Shown here piece by piece: positions 8,068 to 16,543 of a DNA stretch of 53,887 bases; position 1 is the first letter of the stretch, and each line of letters begins with the position of its first letter. Origin of the DNA: Nonomuraea longispora (GTDB lineage: Bacteria > Actinomycetota > Actinomycetes > Streptosporangiales > Streptosporangiaceae); the NCBI RefSeq assembly GCF_004348345.1, contig NZ_SMJZ01000028.1:1-53887 (forward strand), in the 5' to 3' direction. Both the position numbers and the translations under genes were made by a program. The notes beneath the pieces were generated by a model that ran no database searches, was not told the origin of the DNA, and worked only from the letters and a program-made list of their open reading frames with translations.

Positions 8068-9261
8068 CTACCAGATCTCTCGCACGGCGTCGAGAATCTT
8101 GGGCGCGCTGCGGTCGATCGCGGGATAGGTGGTCTGGTCGTTGCTCAGCAGGACGACGGAGATGTCCTGGTCCGGGAACAGGGCGTGCATGGTACGGAAC
8201 CCGCCCATGCCGCCGTTGTGCCAGATGTACGGCTTGCCGTCGTGTTCCTGGACCACCCAGCCGCACGCGTAACCGTCGAGCTCGGGGGTGAACATCATCC
8301 GCAGCGTCTCCGGGCGGAACAGGCCGGGACGCGACAGCGCCGCATCCCATACGGCGAGGTCGCGCGCGCTGCCCGTCAGGCCGCCGGCGCCCGTCATCCA
8401 CGGCAGGCTCCACTGGTACGCGCGGCGCACCCCGTCGGTCTCGGCGTAGTAGCCGAGGGCGACGTCCCGGCTGCCGCGCGCCGGATATCCCTGGGTCGTG
8501 TCGCGCATCCGCAGGGGACCGAAGAAGTGGCGCTGCAGGAACCGGCCGAGAGGCATCCTGGCCACCTTCTGCACCACCAGCGCGAGCAGCAGGAAGTTGC
8601 TGTTGCTGTAGGCGTACTTCGATCCGGGCTCGAACTGGAGCGGCAGCGACTCCAGTTTCGTGACCACCGCCGAGTGGTCGGTCTCCCCGGAGGCGACGAA
8701 GGCGTCGTACGCCGGCTGGAACAGCGGAAAGTCGTTGTAGTCGGGAATGCCGGTCACCTGGTGCATCAGCTGCAGCAAGGTGACGTCGGCGGCCCGCCGG
8801 TAGCCGGGCAGGAACGTGCCGAGCCGGTCGTGGACCGACAGCTTGCCCCGCTCGTGGAGCAGCAGGACCGCGGCCGCCGTGAACCCCTTGCTGATGGAGC
8901 CGAGGTTGTAGACGGTGTCGAAGGCGGGCCGCCGCCGGCCGCGCGGCAGGTGGAGCACCTCGTCGAGCTGCTCCACCTTGAAGAAGTCCTCGCCGGTGAA
9001 GCGGTCGGGCAGGCCGCGGTCGCGCAGGCCGTAGCCCTTCGCGAACACCGTACGGCCCTTCTTGCTCACGGCCACGGTGACGCCGACGCCCTCCGGCTCG
9101 ATGGCGGCGACGATCTCGTCGATGCGACGGTGCCAGTCCGGGCGATGCCGGCCGGACGAGGCGGCCCGCGCCCCCGGGATCACCCCGGCGCTCATCACCG
9201 CCCCACCCACACCGGCGAGAGACGCCTTCAACAGCGTCCGCCTCGTGGCTGCGCTCTCCAT
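8068..9261 (-). CDS. Exported penicillin-binding-protein-like serine hydrolase (class C beta-lactamase fold)
   Basis: 397 residues. The N-terminus has a Tat-like pattern (ATRRTLLKASLAGVGG) followed by a hydrophobic stretch and ARAASS, a likely signal cleavage region near residue 33. The three active-site elements of the beta-lactamase/DD-peptidase fold are visible: SISK at 122-125 (nucleophile S122), YSN at 218-220, and HNG at 348-350 in place of KTG. This pattern is usual in esterases, D-amino-acid peptidases and DD-carboxypeptidases rather than true class C beta-lactamases. Being first in an operon with a peptide importer suggests that it releases D-amino-acid or acylated peptides outside the cell for uptake. 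ATG 9261 fits the signal peptide. The substrate is inferred. Confidence 0.87.
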   Translation of the reverse strand: MESAATRRTLLKASLAGVGGAVMSAGVIPGARAASSGRHRPDWHRRIDEIVAAIEPEGVGVTVAVSKKGRTVFAKGYGLRDRGLPDRFTGEDFFKVEQLDEVLHLPRGRRRPAFDTVYNLGSISKGFTAAAVLLLHERGKLSVHDRLGTFLPGYRRAADVTLLQLMHQVTGIPDYNDFPLFQPAYDAFVASGETDHSAVVTKLESLPLQFEPGSKYAYSNSNFLLLALVVQKVARMPLGRFLQRHFFGPLRMRDTTQGYPARGSRDVALGYYAETDGVRRAYQWSLPWMTGAGGLTGSARDLAVWDAALSRPGLFRPETLRMMFTPELDGYACGWVVQEHDGKPYIWHNGGMGGFRTMHALFPDQDISVVLLSNDQTTYPAIDRSAPKILDAVREIW

Positions 9262-9414
9262 GCTCGACCTCCGTGTCGTCGTACCGCACACGCCTAGGAG
9301 CTCAGTGCAGTCCACCGGCCGGGCAGGCTCTTCGTGGAGAGGGACGTAAAGTCGCCGCCGAGTTCGTGCGATCGGATGAACTGCTGCGTGGTCCCGGCGT
9401 CGCAGGATGCTCGC

Positions 9415-11016
9415 ATGTCGACGACCCTGGTGATTCGCGGTGGCACAGTCCATGACGGCAGCGGCGGGCCCGGCCGCGTGGCCGACGTGTTCGTCGAGGG
9501 CGACCGGATCCTCGCGGTCGGCCCGGGCGGGGCCGAGGCGGACGCGCCCGTGCTCGACGCCACCGGCCTGGTGGTCGCGCCCGGATTCGTGAACGTGCTC
9601 AGCCACGCGTACTTCACGCTGGAGCGGGACGGCCGCGGGTTGTCGGACCTCTACCAGGGCGTCACCACCCAGGTCTTCGGCGAAGGGATCTCGATCGGCC
9701 CGCTCACCGCCGCCATCAGGGCGGAGCTCGAACCCGGCATGACGCCCGACGATCCGCCGCTGACCTGGGAGCGCCTGTCGGAGTTCCTCGCCCACCTCGA
9801 AGCCAAGGGGGTGGCCCAGAACGTCGCGAGCTTCGTCGGCGCGCACAACATGCGCATGATCGGGGCGGGCGCGGACGACCGGCCGATGACCGCGGCCGAG
9901 CTCTCCCACGTCCGGGGCGTCCTCGACGAGGAGATGGCCGACGGCGCGCTGGGCCTGGGGTCGGCGCTCATCTACCCGCCGGGGTGCTTCGCCCCGACCG
10001 ACGAGCTGGTGGCGTTGTGCGAGGTCGTCGCGCGGCACGGCGGCATGTACATCTCCCACATGCGCAGCGAGGGCGACCACTTCCTCGACGCCGTGGACGA
10101 GCTGATCGAGATCGGCCGCCGGGCGGAGCTGCACGCGGAGATCTACCACCTCAAGACGGCGGGCCGGCACAACTGGCCGAAGATGGAGCGGGCCATCGAG
10201 CGCATCGAGGCGGCCAGGGCCGCGGGCCGGCCGGTGACCGCCGACGTCTATCCCTACCTCGCCGGGCAGACCCAGCTCGCCGCCTCGATCCCGCCGCAGT
10301 TCCACGACGGCGGCCACGGGGCGCTCGTGGCCAGGCTCGCCGACCCGGGCGAACGGGCCCGCATCCGCGAGGCCGTCGTCACGCCGTCGGAGCGCTGGGA
10401 GAACCTCTACCTCGCCGCCGGCGGCGCGAGCGGCGTCATGCTGCTTCCCGACCCGGACGGGCCGGTGGCGGAGCACCGCGGGCTCAGCCTGGCGCAGGCG
10501 GCTGAGGCGGACGGCGCCGACCCGGTGGAGCTGCTGCTGCGGCTGGTCGAGCAGGAGCCGGCGCTGCACGCGATGTACTTCATGATGAGCGAGGACACCC
10601 TGCGGACGGCCCTGCGCGAGCCGTGGGTGTCGGTCTGCTCCGACGCGCCCACGTTCGCCGCCGAACCGCCGGACTCCGACGTGCCCACCCATCCGCGCGC
10701 CTACGGCAGCTTCGCCCGCGTCCTCGGCACGTACGTGCGCGAGCACTCGCTGCTCACCCTCGGCGAGGCCGTGCGCCGGATGTCGGGCCTGCCGGCGGGC
10801 AACCTCGGCCTGCGCGACCGCGGCGTGCTCGCCCCCGGGAACTACGCCGACGTCGTCGTGTTCGACCCGAACACGGTCGGCGACGTCGCGACGTACGACA
10901 ACCCCCACCAGTACGCGACCGGGATGCGGCACGTGGTGGTCAACGGACAGACCGCGCTCGCCGACGGAGTACCCACCGGGCGCCTGCCCGGCCGGGCTCT
11001 GCGGCGCGGGCGCTGA
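9415..11016 (+). CDS. N-acyl-D-amino-acid deacylase-like amidohydrolase
   Basis: 533 residues, amidohydrolase superfamily, D-aminoacylase branch. Family landmarks include the N-terminal strand LVIRGGTVHDGSGGPGRVADV, YISHMRSEGD, AEIYHLKTAGR and CSDAPTF; these supply two histidines and the catalytic aspartate of the barrel site. The C-terminal RMSGLPAGNLGLRDRGVLAPGNYADVVVFDP is classical. Oddly, the usual HxH after strand 1 (PGFIDxHTH) is replaced by PGFVNVLSHAYFT, and the metal-bridging Cys of GNCG is replaced by GEGIS. The metal centre therefore differs from characterised D-aminoacylases. ATG 9415 has AGGA eight bases upstream; an earlier in-frame ATG lacks homology. It probably acts in the cytoplasm on imported N-acyl-D-amino acids or related amides. 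Confidence 0.85.
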   Translation: MSTTLVIRGGTVHDGSGGPGRVADVFVEGDRILAVGPGGAEADAPVLDATGLVVAPGFVNVLSHAYFTLERDGRGLSDLYQGVTTQVFGEGISIGPLTAAIRAELEPGMTPDDPPLTWERLSEFLAHLEAKGVAQNVASFVGAHNMRMIGAGADDRPMTAAELSHVRGVLDEEMADGALGLGSALIYPPGCFAPTDELVALCEVVARHGGMYISHMRSEGDHFLDAVDELIEIGRRAELHAEIYHLKTAGRHNWPKMERAIERIEAARAAGRPVTADVYPYLAGQTQLAASIPPQFHDGGHGALVARLADPGERARIREAVVTPSERWENLYLAAGGASGVMLLPDPDGPVAEHRGLSLAQAAEADGADPVELLLRLVEQEPALHAMYFMMSEDTLRTALREPWVSVCSDAPTFAAEPPDSDVPTHPRAYGSFARVLGTYVREHSLLTLGEAVRRMSGLPAGNLGLRDRGVLAPGNYADVVVFDPNTVGDVATYDNPHQYATGMRHVVVNGQTALADGVPTGRLPGRALRRGR

Positions 11017-11032
11017 GACGACAGGAGAAACC

Positions 11033-12802
11033 GTGAAGGAGCAGGTGGAGCAGGTTCTCGGCGAGGTCGGCGCGCGGGCGTGGGCGCACGCCGTCGACCT
11101 CGACAGCGGCGAGGAGATCGGGTACGGCGAGGACGGGCTGGTGGTGCTGGCCAGCGTCTTCAAGATCCCGGTGCTGGTGGAGTTGTTCCGGCGGTTCGGC
11201 GACGGGCGGCTCGACCCCGCCGCGCGGATGGACGTACCCGTCGAAGGGCGTTCGGCGGGTCCGACCGGGTTGTCGGTGATGGCCGACCCGATCGAGCTCT
11301 CGCTGCGCGACCTCGCCTACTGGATGATGAGCGTCAGCGACAACGCCGCCACGGACCTCCTTGTGGACCTGCTCGGCACCGGGGCGATCAACGCCACCCT
11401 GCGCGAGCTCGGCCTGAGCGTCACCCGGGTGGACGGCACCTGCGACGACATCTACCAGAGCATCTACGAGGACGTGCCGGACCTGCAGGCCGGCCCCGAG
11501 GTGTGGCGCGCGGCCCGCGCGGTGGACCCGGAGCGGTCCCTGCAGGCAGGCACCCCCCGCGAGATCACCCGGCTGCTCGCCGCCATCTGGAACGACACGG
11601 CGGCGCCTGCCGAGCAGTGCGCCGAGATGCGCCGCATCCTCAGCCTGCAGGCCTGGCCGCACCGCCTGCGCTCCGGGTTCACCGAGCCCGACGCCCGGGT
11701 GAGCGCCAAGACGGGCACCCTGCGGTTCTGGCGCAACGAGGTCGGTGTCGTCGAGCTCGGCGGCCGTAGGTACGCCGTCGCCGTCTTCGTACGGTCCGAC
11801 TCCTACGAATACCGCATCCCCGCCGCGGACGCCTGCGTCGGCACGGTGGCCAGGCTGGCGGTCGACCACCTGCGCGGGACCGGCACCCGCCTGCGGCCGC
11901 GGAGCACCGCCAGGGCGGCGACCCCCGGCGAGATCCGCGACCACGCCCGCGAGCTGGGCGCCGACATCTGGCTGCACGCGCGCGACCTGGCGACCGGCAG
12001 ATCGGTGGGCGTCGGGGAGAGCACTCCGGTGGTCACCGCCTCGGTGCTCAAGGTGCCGGTCGCCCTCGAACTGGCCCGCCAGTCGGTGGCGGGCGAGGTC
12101 GACCTGACCGAGCGGATCACGGTGCCGCCTGGCGGAGTGCCGTCGCCGTACGGGTTGTCGGTGCAGCGCGACGACACCGTCATCTCGTACCGGGATCTCG
12201 CCCACCTGATGATCGTGATCAGTGACAACGTGGCCACCGACCTCGTGATCGGCCGGGTCGGCAAGGACCGCGTGGCTGCGCTGCTGGCCGAGCTGGGCCT
12301 CACCGCGACGGCCGTGCCGCAGGACTGCGCGGAGATCCTGGCCTCCCTGGAGGAGGACCTCGGCATCGACTACCGCGACGACGAGCGGGAACTGGCCGGG
12401 GTGCCGCTGGAACGCCTCCAGGCGCTGCGGGCGCTGGTGCCCGAGCGTACCTGCCGGACGACCCCCGAGGAGATCACCCGGCTGCTGGCCGGCATCTGGC
12501 GCGACGAGGCGGCCCCGCCCGAGGCGTGCGCGCTCGTACGCGGCTGGATGGGCGACCAGATCTGGCCACACCGGCTGACCAGCGGATTCCCCGGGGACGA
12601 CATCGTGATCAGCGGCAAGACGGGCACCCTCCCGCTGGTCCGCAACGAGGTCGGCGTGGTCGAGTACGCCGACGGCGGCAGGTACGCCGTCGGCGTCTTC
12701 ACCCGGGCCGGCGACCCCGCACCCAACGCCCCCCACCTCGACGCGCTGATCGGCTGGGCGGCGGCCAACGCCGTCGCGCAGCTGCGCGACGAACGTCCCT
12801 GA
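11033..12802 (+). CDS. Tandem two-domain class A beta-lactamase-fold serine hydrolase
   Basis: 589 residues formed by two copies of a class A-like domain. Domain 1 covers about 5-285, with S41-VF-K44, S102-D-N104 and K226-T-G228. Domain 2 covers about 297-585, with S337-VL-K340, S397-D-N399 and K529-T-G531. Both keep a GTPREITRLLAAIW-like helix and a WPHRLxSGF segment, showing that they arose by duplication. The omega-loop ExxLN (Glu166 of class A beta-lactamases) is not recognisable in either, so penicillinase activity is doubtful; an amidase or peptidase role is more likely. There is no signal peptide, which also argues against a secreted resistance enzyme. GTG 11033 follows AGGAGA, 16 bases after the deacylase stop, so the two are co-transcribed. 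Confidence 0.85.
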   Translation: MKEQVEQVLGEVGARAWAHAVDLDSGEEIGYGEDGLVVLASVFKIPVLVELFRRFGDGRLDPAARMDVPVEGRSAGPTGLSVMADPIELSLRDLAYWMMSVSDNAATDLLVDLLGTGAINATLRELGLSVTRVDGTCDDIYQSIYEDVPDLQAGPEVWRAARAVDPERSLQAGTPREITRLLAAIWNDTAAPAEQCAEMRRILSLQAWPHRLRSGFTEPDARVSAKTGTLRFWRNEVGVVELGGRRYAVAVFVRSDSYEYRIPAADACVGTVARLAVDHLRGTGTRLRPRSTARAATPGEIRDHARELGADIWLHARDLATGRSVGVGESTPVVTASVLKVPVALELARQSVAGEVDLTERITVPPGGVPSPYGLSVQRDDTVISYRDLAHLMIVISDNVATDLVIGRVGKDRVAALLAELGLTATAVPQDCAEILASLEEDLGIDYRDDERELAGVPLERLQALRALVPERTCRTTPEEITRLLAGIWRDEAAPPEACALVRGWMGDQIWPHRLTSGFPGDDIVISGKTGTLPLVRNEVGVVEYADGGRYAVGVFTRAGDPAPNAPHLDALIGWAAANAVAQLRDERP

Positions 12803-12829
12803 CCCTTCCCTCTGCATCTGGAGCAGACC

Positions 12830-14575
12830 ATGGCTTTCCGCGGGAAGCACTCCCTGGCCCTGACGACGAGCGCCGTGGCACTGCTGCTCGCCGCCTGCGC
12901 GGGCGGAGGCGGCACGGCGTCCGGCGACGGCCGCGTCTCCGGCGACGTGAACACGGTGAACACGGTGAACACGGTGAACACCGCCAAGGTCGCCACGGGC
13001 GGCACGGCGACCTACAGCATCACCTATCCGATCTCCAACTGGAACGTGCTGAACTCCGCCGGCGCGACCTACTCGGTGCTCGACATCTCGGGCGTGCTGC
13101 TGCCCAGCGCGTTCATGATCAAGCCGGACCATACGCCGGTCCGCAACGAGACGATCGTGACGAGCGCGGAGAAGGTCGGCGACTCGCCGCAGACGATCAA
13201 GTACACGATCGACCCGAAGGCGGTCTGGTCCGACGGCAAGCCGATCACGGCGGACGACTTCGTCTACACCTGGCGCGCCCTCGACCCACGCGAGTGCCCC
13301 AAGTGCCAGGCGTCCAACACGGCCGGGTACGACCGGATCAAGTCGGTCAAGGGCTCGGACGGCGGGCGCACGGTGACCGTCGTCTTCGACAAGCCGTACG
13401 TCGACTGGCAGGCGTTGTTCTCGCCGTTCCTGCCGGCCCACGTCGCGAAGACGTACGGGGCGACCGACACCGCCGAGGGCCTGGAGAAGAGCTTCAACGA
13501 GGGGTTCGCCAAGTCGGTGCCGAAGTTCTCGGCGGGCCCGTTCCGCATCCAGGAGTACACCTCCGACGGCTCCGTGGTGATGGTCCGCAACGAGAGGTGG
13601 TTCGGCCCGCCGCCGAACCTGGACAAGCTGGTCTTCCGGCTCATCACGGACGTCGCGCAGCAGCCAACCTCGCTGGCGAACGGGGAGGTGGACGTCATCT
13701 ACCCGAACCCGCAGGTCGACATCGTCCAGCAGGTCGAGGAGCTGCCCGCGGTCCGCTACCAGGTGACGCCGGGCGCGTCCGTCCACAAGCTGTGGCTGAA
13801 CCTCAACGCCCGCGCCCTGCAGGAGGTCGCCGTGCGCAAGGCGATCTTCCAGGCGGTCCGCGTCCAGGACGTGATCGACAAGACGATCGGGCAGTTCGAC
13901 GACACCGCGAAGCCGCTGCTGAGCCACATGTTCGTGGACGGCGCGCCCGGCTACTCCGACGTGGTGAGCGAGTACGACTACGGCGTCGGCGACGTCGAGA
14001 AGGCGAAGAAGACGCTGACCGACGCGGGATACACCGGTGTCGGGTCGAAGCTCGCGGACCCCGACGGCAAGGCCGTGCCCCCGCTGCGCATCGTGGTGCA
14101 GGCGGGAGACCAGCTGCGCGCCAGCGAGGCGCAGCTCGTCAAGGCGGCTCTGGCGCCACTGGGCCTGGACGTGCAGGTTGCCACCGTGGCCAACACGATC
14201 GAGGCCGTGCAGGAAGGAAACTGGGCGATGACGGTCGCCACGGTGACGCAGTCGCCGTTCTCCGCGACCAGCAACATCCCCTACTACCTGAGTTGCCCCG
14301 ACGACGAGACCTTCTGCCGGTTCAACCTCAACAACTACGGCAACCCCAAGGTCGACCGGCTGCTCAACGAGGCGCTGTCGGCCACCGGCGCGGAGGAGGC
14401 GACGAAGAAGCTGCAGGAGGCCGACAGGATCGTCTCGTCGGACTACGCGATCCTGCCGCTCTACCAGAACAGGTCGTTCCTCGCCTACAGCGCGAAGCTC
14501 GGCAACGTCCGCGACAACAGCCTGGGGTTCCCGACCTACAACACCGAGCAGTGGGGCCTGCTGGGCGAGTCGTGA
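12830..14575 (+). CDS. Family-5 peptide-binding lipoprotein of an ABC transporter
   Basis: 581 residues. A signal peptide ends in the lipobox LLAAC (lipidated C23), followed by a Gly/Ser linker carrying a (Val-Asn-Thr)4 repeat. The mature part is an SBP_bac_5 protein: VWSDGKPITADDFVYTWRALDP is the family signature, and FSAGPFRIQEYTSDGSVVMVRNERW and GNPKVDRLLNEALSA are conserved regions. It starts 27 bases after the tandem hydrolase stop with GGAG upstream. Because the divergent dpp-type operon lacks a binding protein, this is almost certainly its receptor; lipid anchoring keeps it on the outer face of the membrane. It stops seven bases before the convergent PucR gene. Confidence 0.93.
   Translation: MAFRGKHSLALTTSAVALLLAACAGGGGTASGDGRVSGDVNTVNTVNTVNTAKVATGGTATYSITYPISNWNVLNSAGATYSVLDISGVLLPSAFMIKPDHTPVRNETIVTSAEKVGDSPQTIKYTIDPKAVWSDGKPITADDFVYTWRALDPRECPKCQASNTAGYDRIKSVKGSDGGRTVTVVFDKPYVDWQALFSPFLPAHVAKTYGATDTAEGLEKSFNEGFAKSVPKFSAGPFRIQEYTSDGSVVMVRNERWFGPPPNLDKLVFRLITDVAQQPTSLANGEVDVIYPNPQVDIVQQVEELPAVRYQVTPGASVHKLWLNLNARALQEVAVRKAIFQAVRVQDVIDKTIGQFDDTAKPLLSHMFVDGAPGYSDVVSEYDYGVGDVEKAKKTLTDAGYTGVGSKLADPDGKAVPPLRIVVQAGDQLRASEAQLVKAALAPLGLDVQVATVANTIEAVQEGNWAMTVATVTQSPFSATSNIPYYLSCPDDETFCRFNLNNYGNPKVDRLLNEALSATGAEEATKKLQEADRIVSSDYAILPLYQNRSFLAYSAKLGNVRDNSLGFPTYNTEQWGLLGES
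12947..12982 (+). repeat. Four 9-bp tandem repeats in the lipoprotein linker
   Basis: The unit GTGAACACG occurs four times in a row (last copy GTGAACACC), in frame, encoding Val-Asn-Thr four times just after the lipidation site. Because the unit is a multiple of three, copy-number slippage would change linker length without breaking the reading frame. Confidence 0.9.
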
Positions 14576-14582
14576 CAGGTCG

Positions 14583-16229
14583 TCACCGGGACCGGGCGGA
14601 TCCATTCTCCTTGACCACGCCCCGGTCCCTGGCGACGCGGAAGAGGCGCAGCTGCAACGTCGCGGCGAGCCGCGCGTCGGCGTCGGTGAGGTCGATGCCG
14701 GTGATCTCGCACACGCGGCGAAGCCTGTACCGGAACGAGTTGGGGTGCAGGTGCATGGCGGCGGCCGCCTCCGCGACGTTGCCGAAGGCGTCGAGGTAGG
14801 CCGACAGGGTGTCGACGAAGCCGCTATCGTGTTCGGCGTCGTAGTCCACCAGTGCCCCGAGCGAGCCGAGGTGCAGCTCGCCGTCCTCGGCGACGAGGTC
14901 GGCCAGGCGCAGGAGCAGCGACTCCACCTGCACGTCGCTGTAGCGGGCGATGCGCCTGCCGCGGCGGCCGGTCTCCAGCACCCGCAGCGCCCGGTCGGCC
15001 TCGCGGCGCGAATGGGTCACCTCGGCGAGTGACGTGGTGGCCCGCCCGACCCCGATGACGGCGTCCGTACGGGCTCCCACCCGGGCGAGGAAGTCCACCG
15101 CCAGCCGGACCACTGACGCCGTGCCGTCACGGTCTCCGCTCGCGCCGACAGGCAGCACGACGTACGTGGTCCCGCCGAGCAGGGCCGCGGCCGAGCGCGG
15201 GTGCACGGCGGCGAAGTGCAGGGCGAGGGCGTCGCGCAGCCGTTGCATGGCCGCCTCGGTGTCCGCGGCGTCGCCCGTGACGACCCGGGTGGCCATCACG
15301 CAGAGCCGGCCGTCGGTGAGCCCGAGGCGGTTGGCCGCCTCCGGCGCTCCCGGCCCGCCCTCCAGCACCCTGGCCACCAGGTCGGCGCTGAGCCTGCGTC
15401 CGACGTCGGCCCCCGCCCTGGCCCGGAGCATGTGCAGCGCCACGATCTTGGCCGAGTCGGCGAAGGCCGCGGCGCGCGCCTCGGACAGCGGCTCCTTGAC
15501 CACGGCCCACATCGAGCCGAGCACCTCGTCCCCGGCCCTGACGACGATCGCGACGCGCGGCATCATGTCCTCGGCCAGGGGCTCCACGTAGACGGGGGTG
15601 CCCTTGGACAGTTCGCGAAACGCCCCGCGCCGCTCCAGCAGCTGCGTGTAGCGGTCGGGCACCTGCCGGCCGAGGATGGTCTCGACCCGGCCCTGGTCGG
15701 CGCAGTGCTGGTGGCCGGAGAAGGCCAGCACGCGCGAGGCGCGGTCCTCGATCGTCACCGGCGCGTCGAGCAGCGCCCCCACGGCGTTGGCGAGGGCGAA
15801 CAGGTCACCGGCCGGCGCCCCGGCGAGCAGGTCGGCCCCGCCGGTGACGTCGGTCGTGGCCGGAGGCAACGCCCTCAGCATGGCGGCCACGTGCGACCAC
15901 GAGGCTGCGCGGTTGAGCCCCAACAGCGCCACGCCGCTGTCGCGCACCGCCGCGGCGACGGATTCGTCCGCGGTCACCGGGTGCTTGACGACGAGCCCCA
16001 CCGCACGGTGCTCGCCGAGGCGTCGCAGGAGCTCGGCGATCGCGTCGTTGTCGTGCAGACCCACTCCGAGCACCAGCTCGCCCGGTTCGACGATGAGTTC
16101 GTCGCCCGGACCGTAGATCGCCACGCCCGTCAGCTCGCCGTCGAGGTCCCCCGGAGACGCGATGAGATCGAGCAACATACGTCCGAGGTCGTCGAGCAAG
16201 CGCGAGAGCCGCGCTCTTGGTGAAACCAT
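14583..16229 (-). CDS. PucR/CdaR-type transcriptional regulator
   Basis: 548 residues. The N-terminal ~170 residues resemble the purine-catabolism-regulator PucR N-domain, followed by a GAF-like middle with VLGSMWAVVKEPL and a CdaR GGDEF-like region. The C-terminal PucR helix-turn-helix is clear at about 470-515 (YLDAFGNVAEAAAAMHLHPNSFRYRLRRV). Such regulators control catabolism of purines, amino acids, polyamines or other nitrogen compounds. It is convergent with, and seven bases from, the binding-protein gene of the D-amino-acid locus, which it may control, most plausibly at the divergent promoters in 9262-9414. ATG 16229 agrees with the family start. Confidence 0.87.
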   Translation of the reverse strand: MVSPRARLSRLLDDLGRMLLDLIASPGDLDGELTGVAIYGPGDELIVEPGELVLGVGLHDNDAIAELLRRLGEHRAVGLVVKHPVTADESVAAAVRDSGVALLGLNRAASWSHVAAMLRALPPATTDVTGGADLLAGAPAGDLFALANAVGALLDAPVTIEDRASRVLAFSGHQHCADQGRVETILGRQVPDRYTQLLERRGAFRELSKGTPVYVEPLAEDMMPRVAIVVRAGDEVLGSMWAVVKEPLSEARAAAFADSAKIVALHMLRARAGADVGRRLSADLVARVLEGGPGAPEAANRLGLTDGRLCVMATRVVTGDAADTEAAMQRLRDALALHFAAVHPRSAAALLGGTTYVVLPVGASGDRDGTASVVRLAVDFLARVGARTDAVIGVGRATTSLAEVTHSRREADRALRVLETGRRGRRIARYSDVQVESLLLRLADLVAEDGELHLGSLGALVDYDAEHDSGFVDTLSAYLDAFGNVAEAAAAMHLHPNSFRYRLRRVCEITGIDLTDADARLAATLQLRLFRVARDRGVVKENGSARSR

Positions 16230-16302
16230 CGCTGCCCGATCCTAAGCCCCACTTCGGGCAAAAGGCCAGGTCTTCGGCGTCCGAGCTCCGCGCGGCCCTC
16301 GG

Positions 16303-16458
16303 TCAGTCCCACCGGAAGAACACGGCCGCGACGACGCCGCCGACGAGGATCGTCACGGACAGGCTCACCAGATGGACGGACTGGACCGGGGCGCCCGCCC
16401 AGGCGTTCGACAGGACCTCGACGGTGGCGCCGAACGGCAACGGTCCTTCGATGACCGA
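16303..16458 (-). pseudogene. C-terminal remnant of a membrane protein, possibly an ABC-2 type permease
   Basis: The reverse strand from 16458 to a TGA at 16303-16305 is open and translates to a typical membrane-protein tail: IEGPLPFGATVEVLSNAWAG, then a hydrophobic segment (VSLSVTILVGGVVAAVFF) ending in RWD and stop. The positively flanked final helix ending in FRWD/E is common at the end of ABC-2 transporter permeases, although the family name is a guess. There is no start codon and an in-frame TGA lies just upstream (16459-16461), so only a 3' end survives. The rest of 16230-16302 shows nothing recognisable. Confidence 0.4.
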
Positions 16459-16481
16459 TCACGGTAGCTGAGCTCAGGGTC

Positions 16482-16511
16482 TTGACCTCGTTGTGGAGCG
16501 TCTCGTACTTT
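16482..16511 (+). promoter_or_regulatory. Putative promoter of the GntR operon
   Basis: TTGACC (16482-16487) and TACTTT (16506-16511) are spaced by 18 bases, an acceptable housekeeping-sigma promoter, 33 bases before the chosen GntR start. A direct repeat GTACTT (16505-16510 and 16516-16521) overlaps and follows the -10 and could be part of an operator. Confidence 0.4.
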
Positions 16512-16543
16512 CCTTGTACTTCAGATATATCGAGGGTATACGG

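Noticed and set aside
6976..9297. Long 773-codon forward frame over the permease and serine hydrolase genes
   Set aside because: It is antisense to well-supported genes, rich in Arg/Gly/His/Asp/Gln with no domain, and follows from high third-position GC.
9262..11163. N-terminal extension that would make the serine hydrolase 1031 residues
   Set aside because: The added part is antisense to the deacylase gene; the Tat signal at ATG 9261 marks the true start.
11033..12802. Reading the tandem protein as an antibiotic-resistance beta-lactamase
   Set aside because: No signal peptide, no ExxLN motif, and operon context of D-amino-acid catabolism.
12370..13005. Reverse frame with VFTVFTVFT repeats
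   Set aside because: It is the complement of the in-frame Val-Asn-Thr repeat of the lipoprotein gene.
10940..14605. Very long reverse frame (1221 codons) opposite the tandem hydrolase and lipoprotein genes
   Set aside because: Mirror frame of real GC-rich genes; low-complexity composition and no motif or start signal.
16217..16471. 84-codon forward frame between PucR and GntR genes
   Set aside because: The reverse strand of the same segment gives a more protein-like membrane tail, and this frame lacks a start signal.
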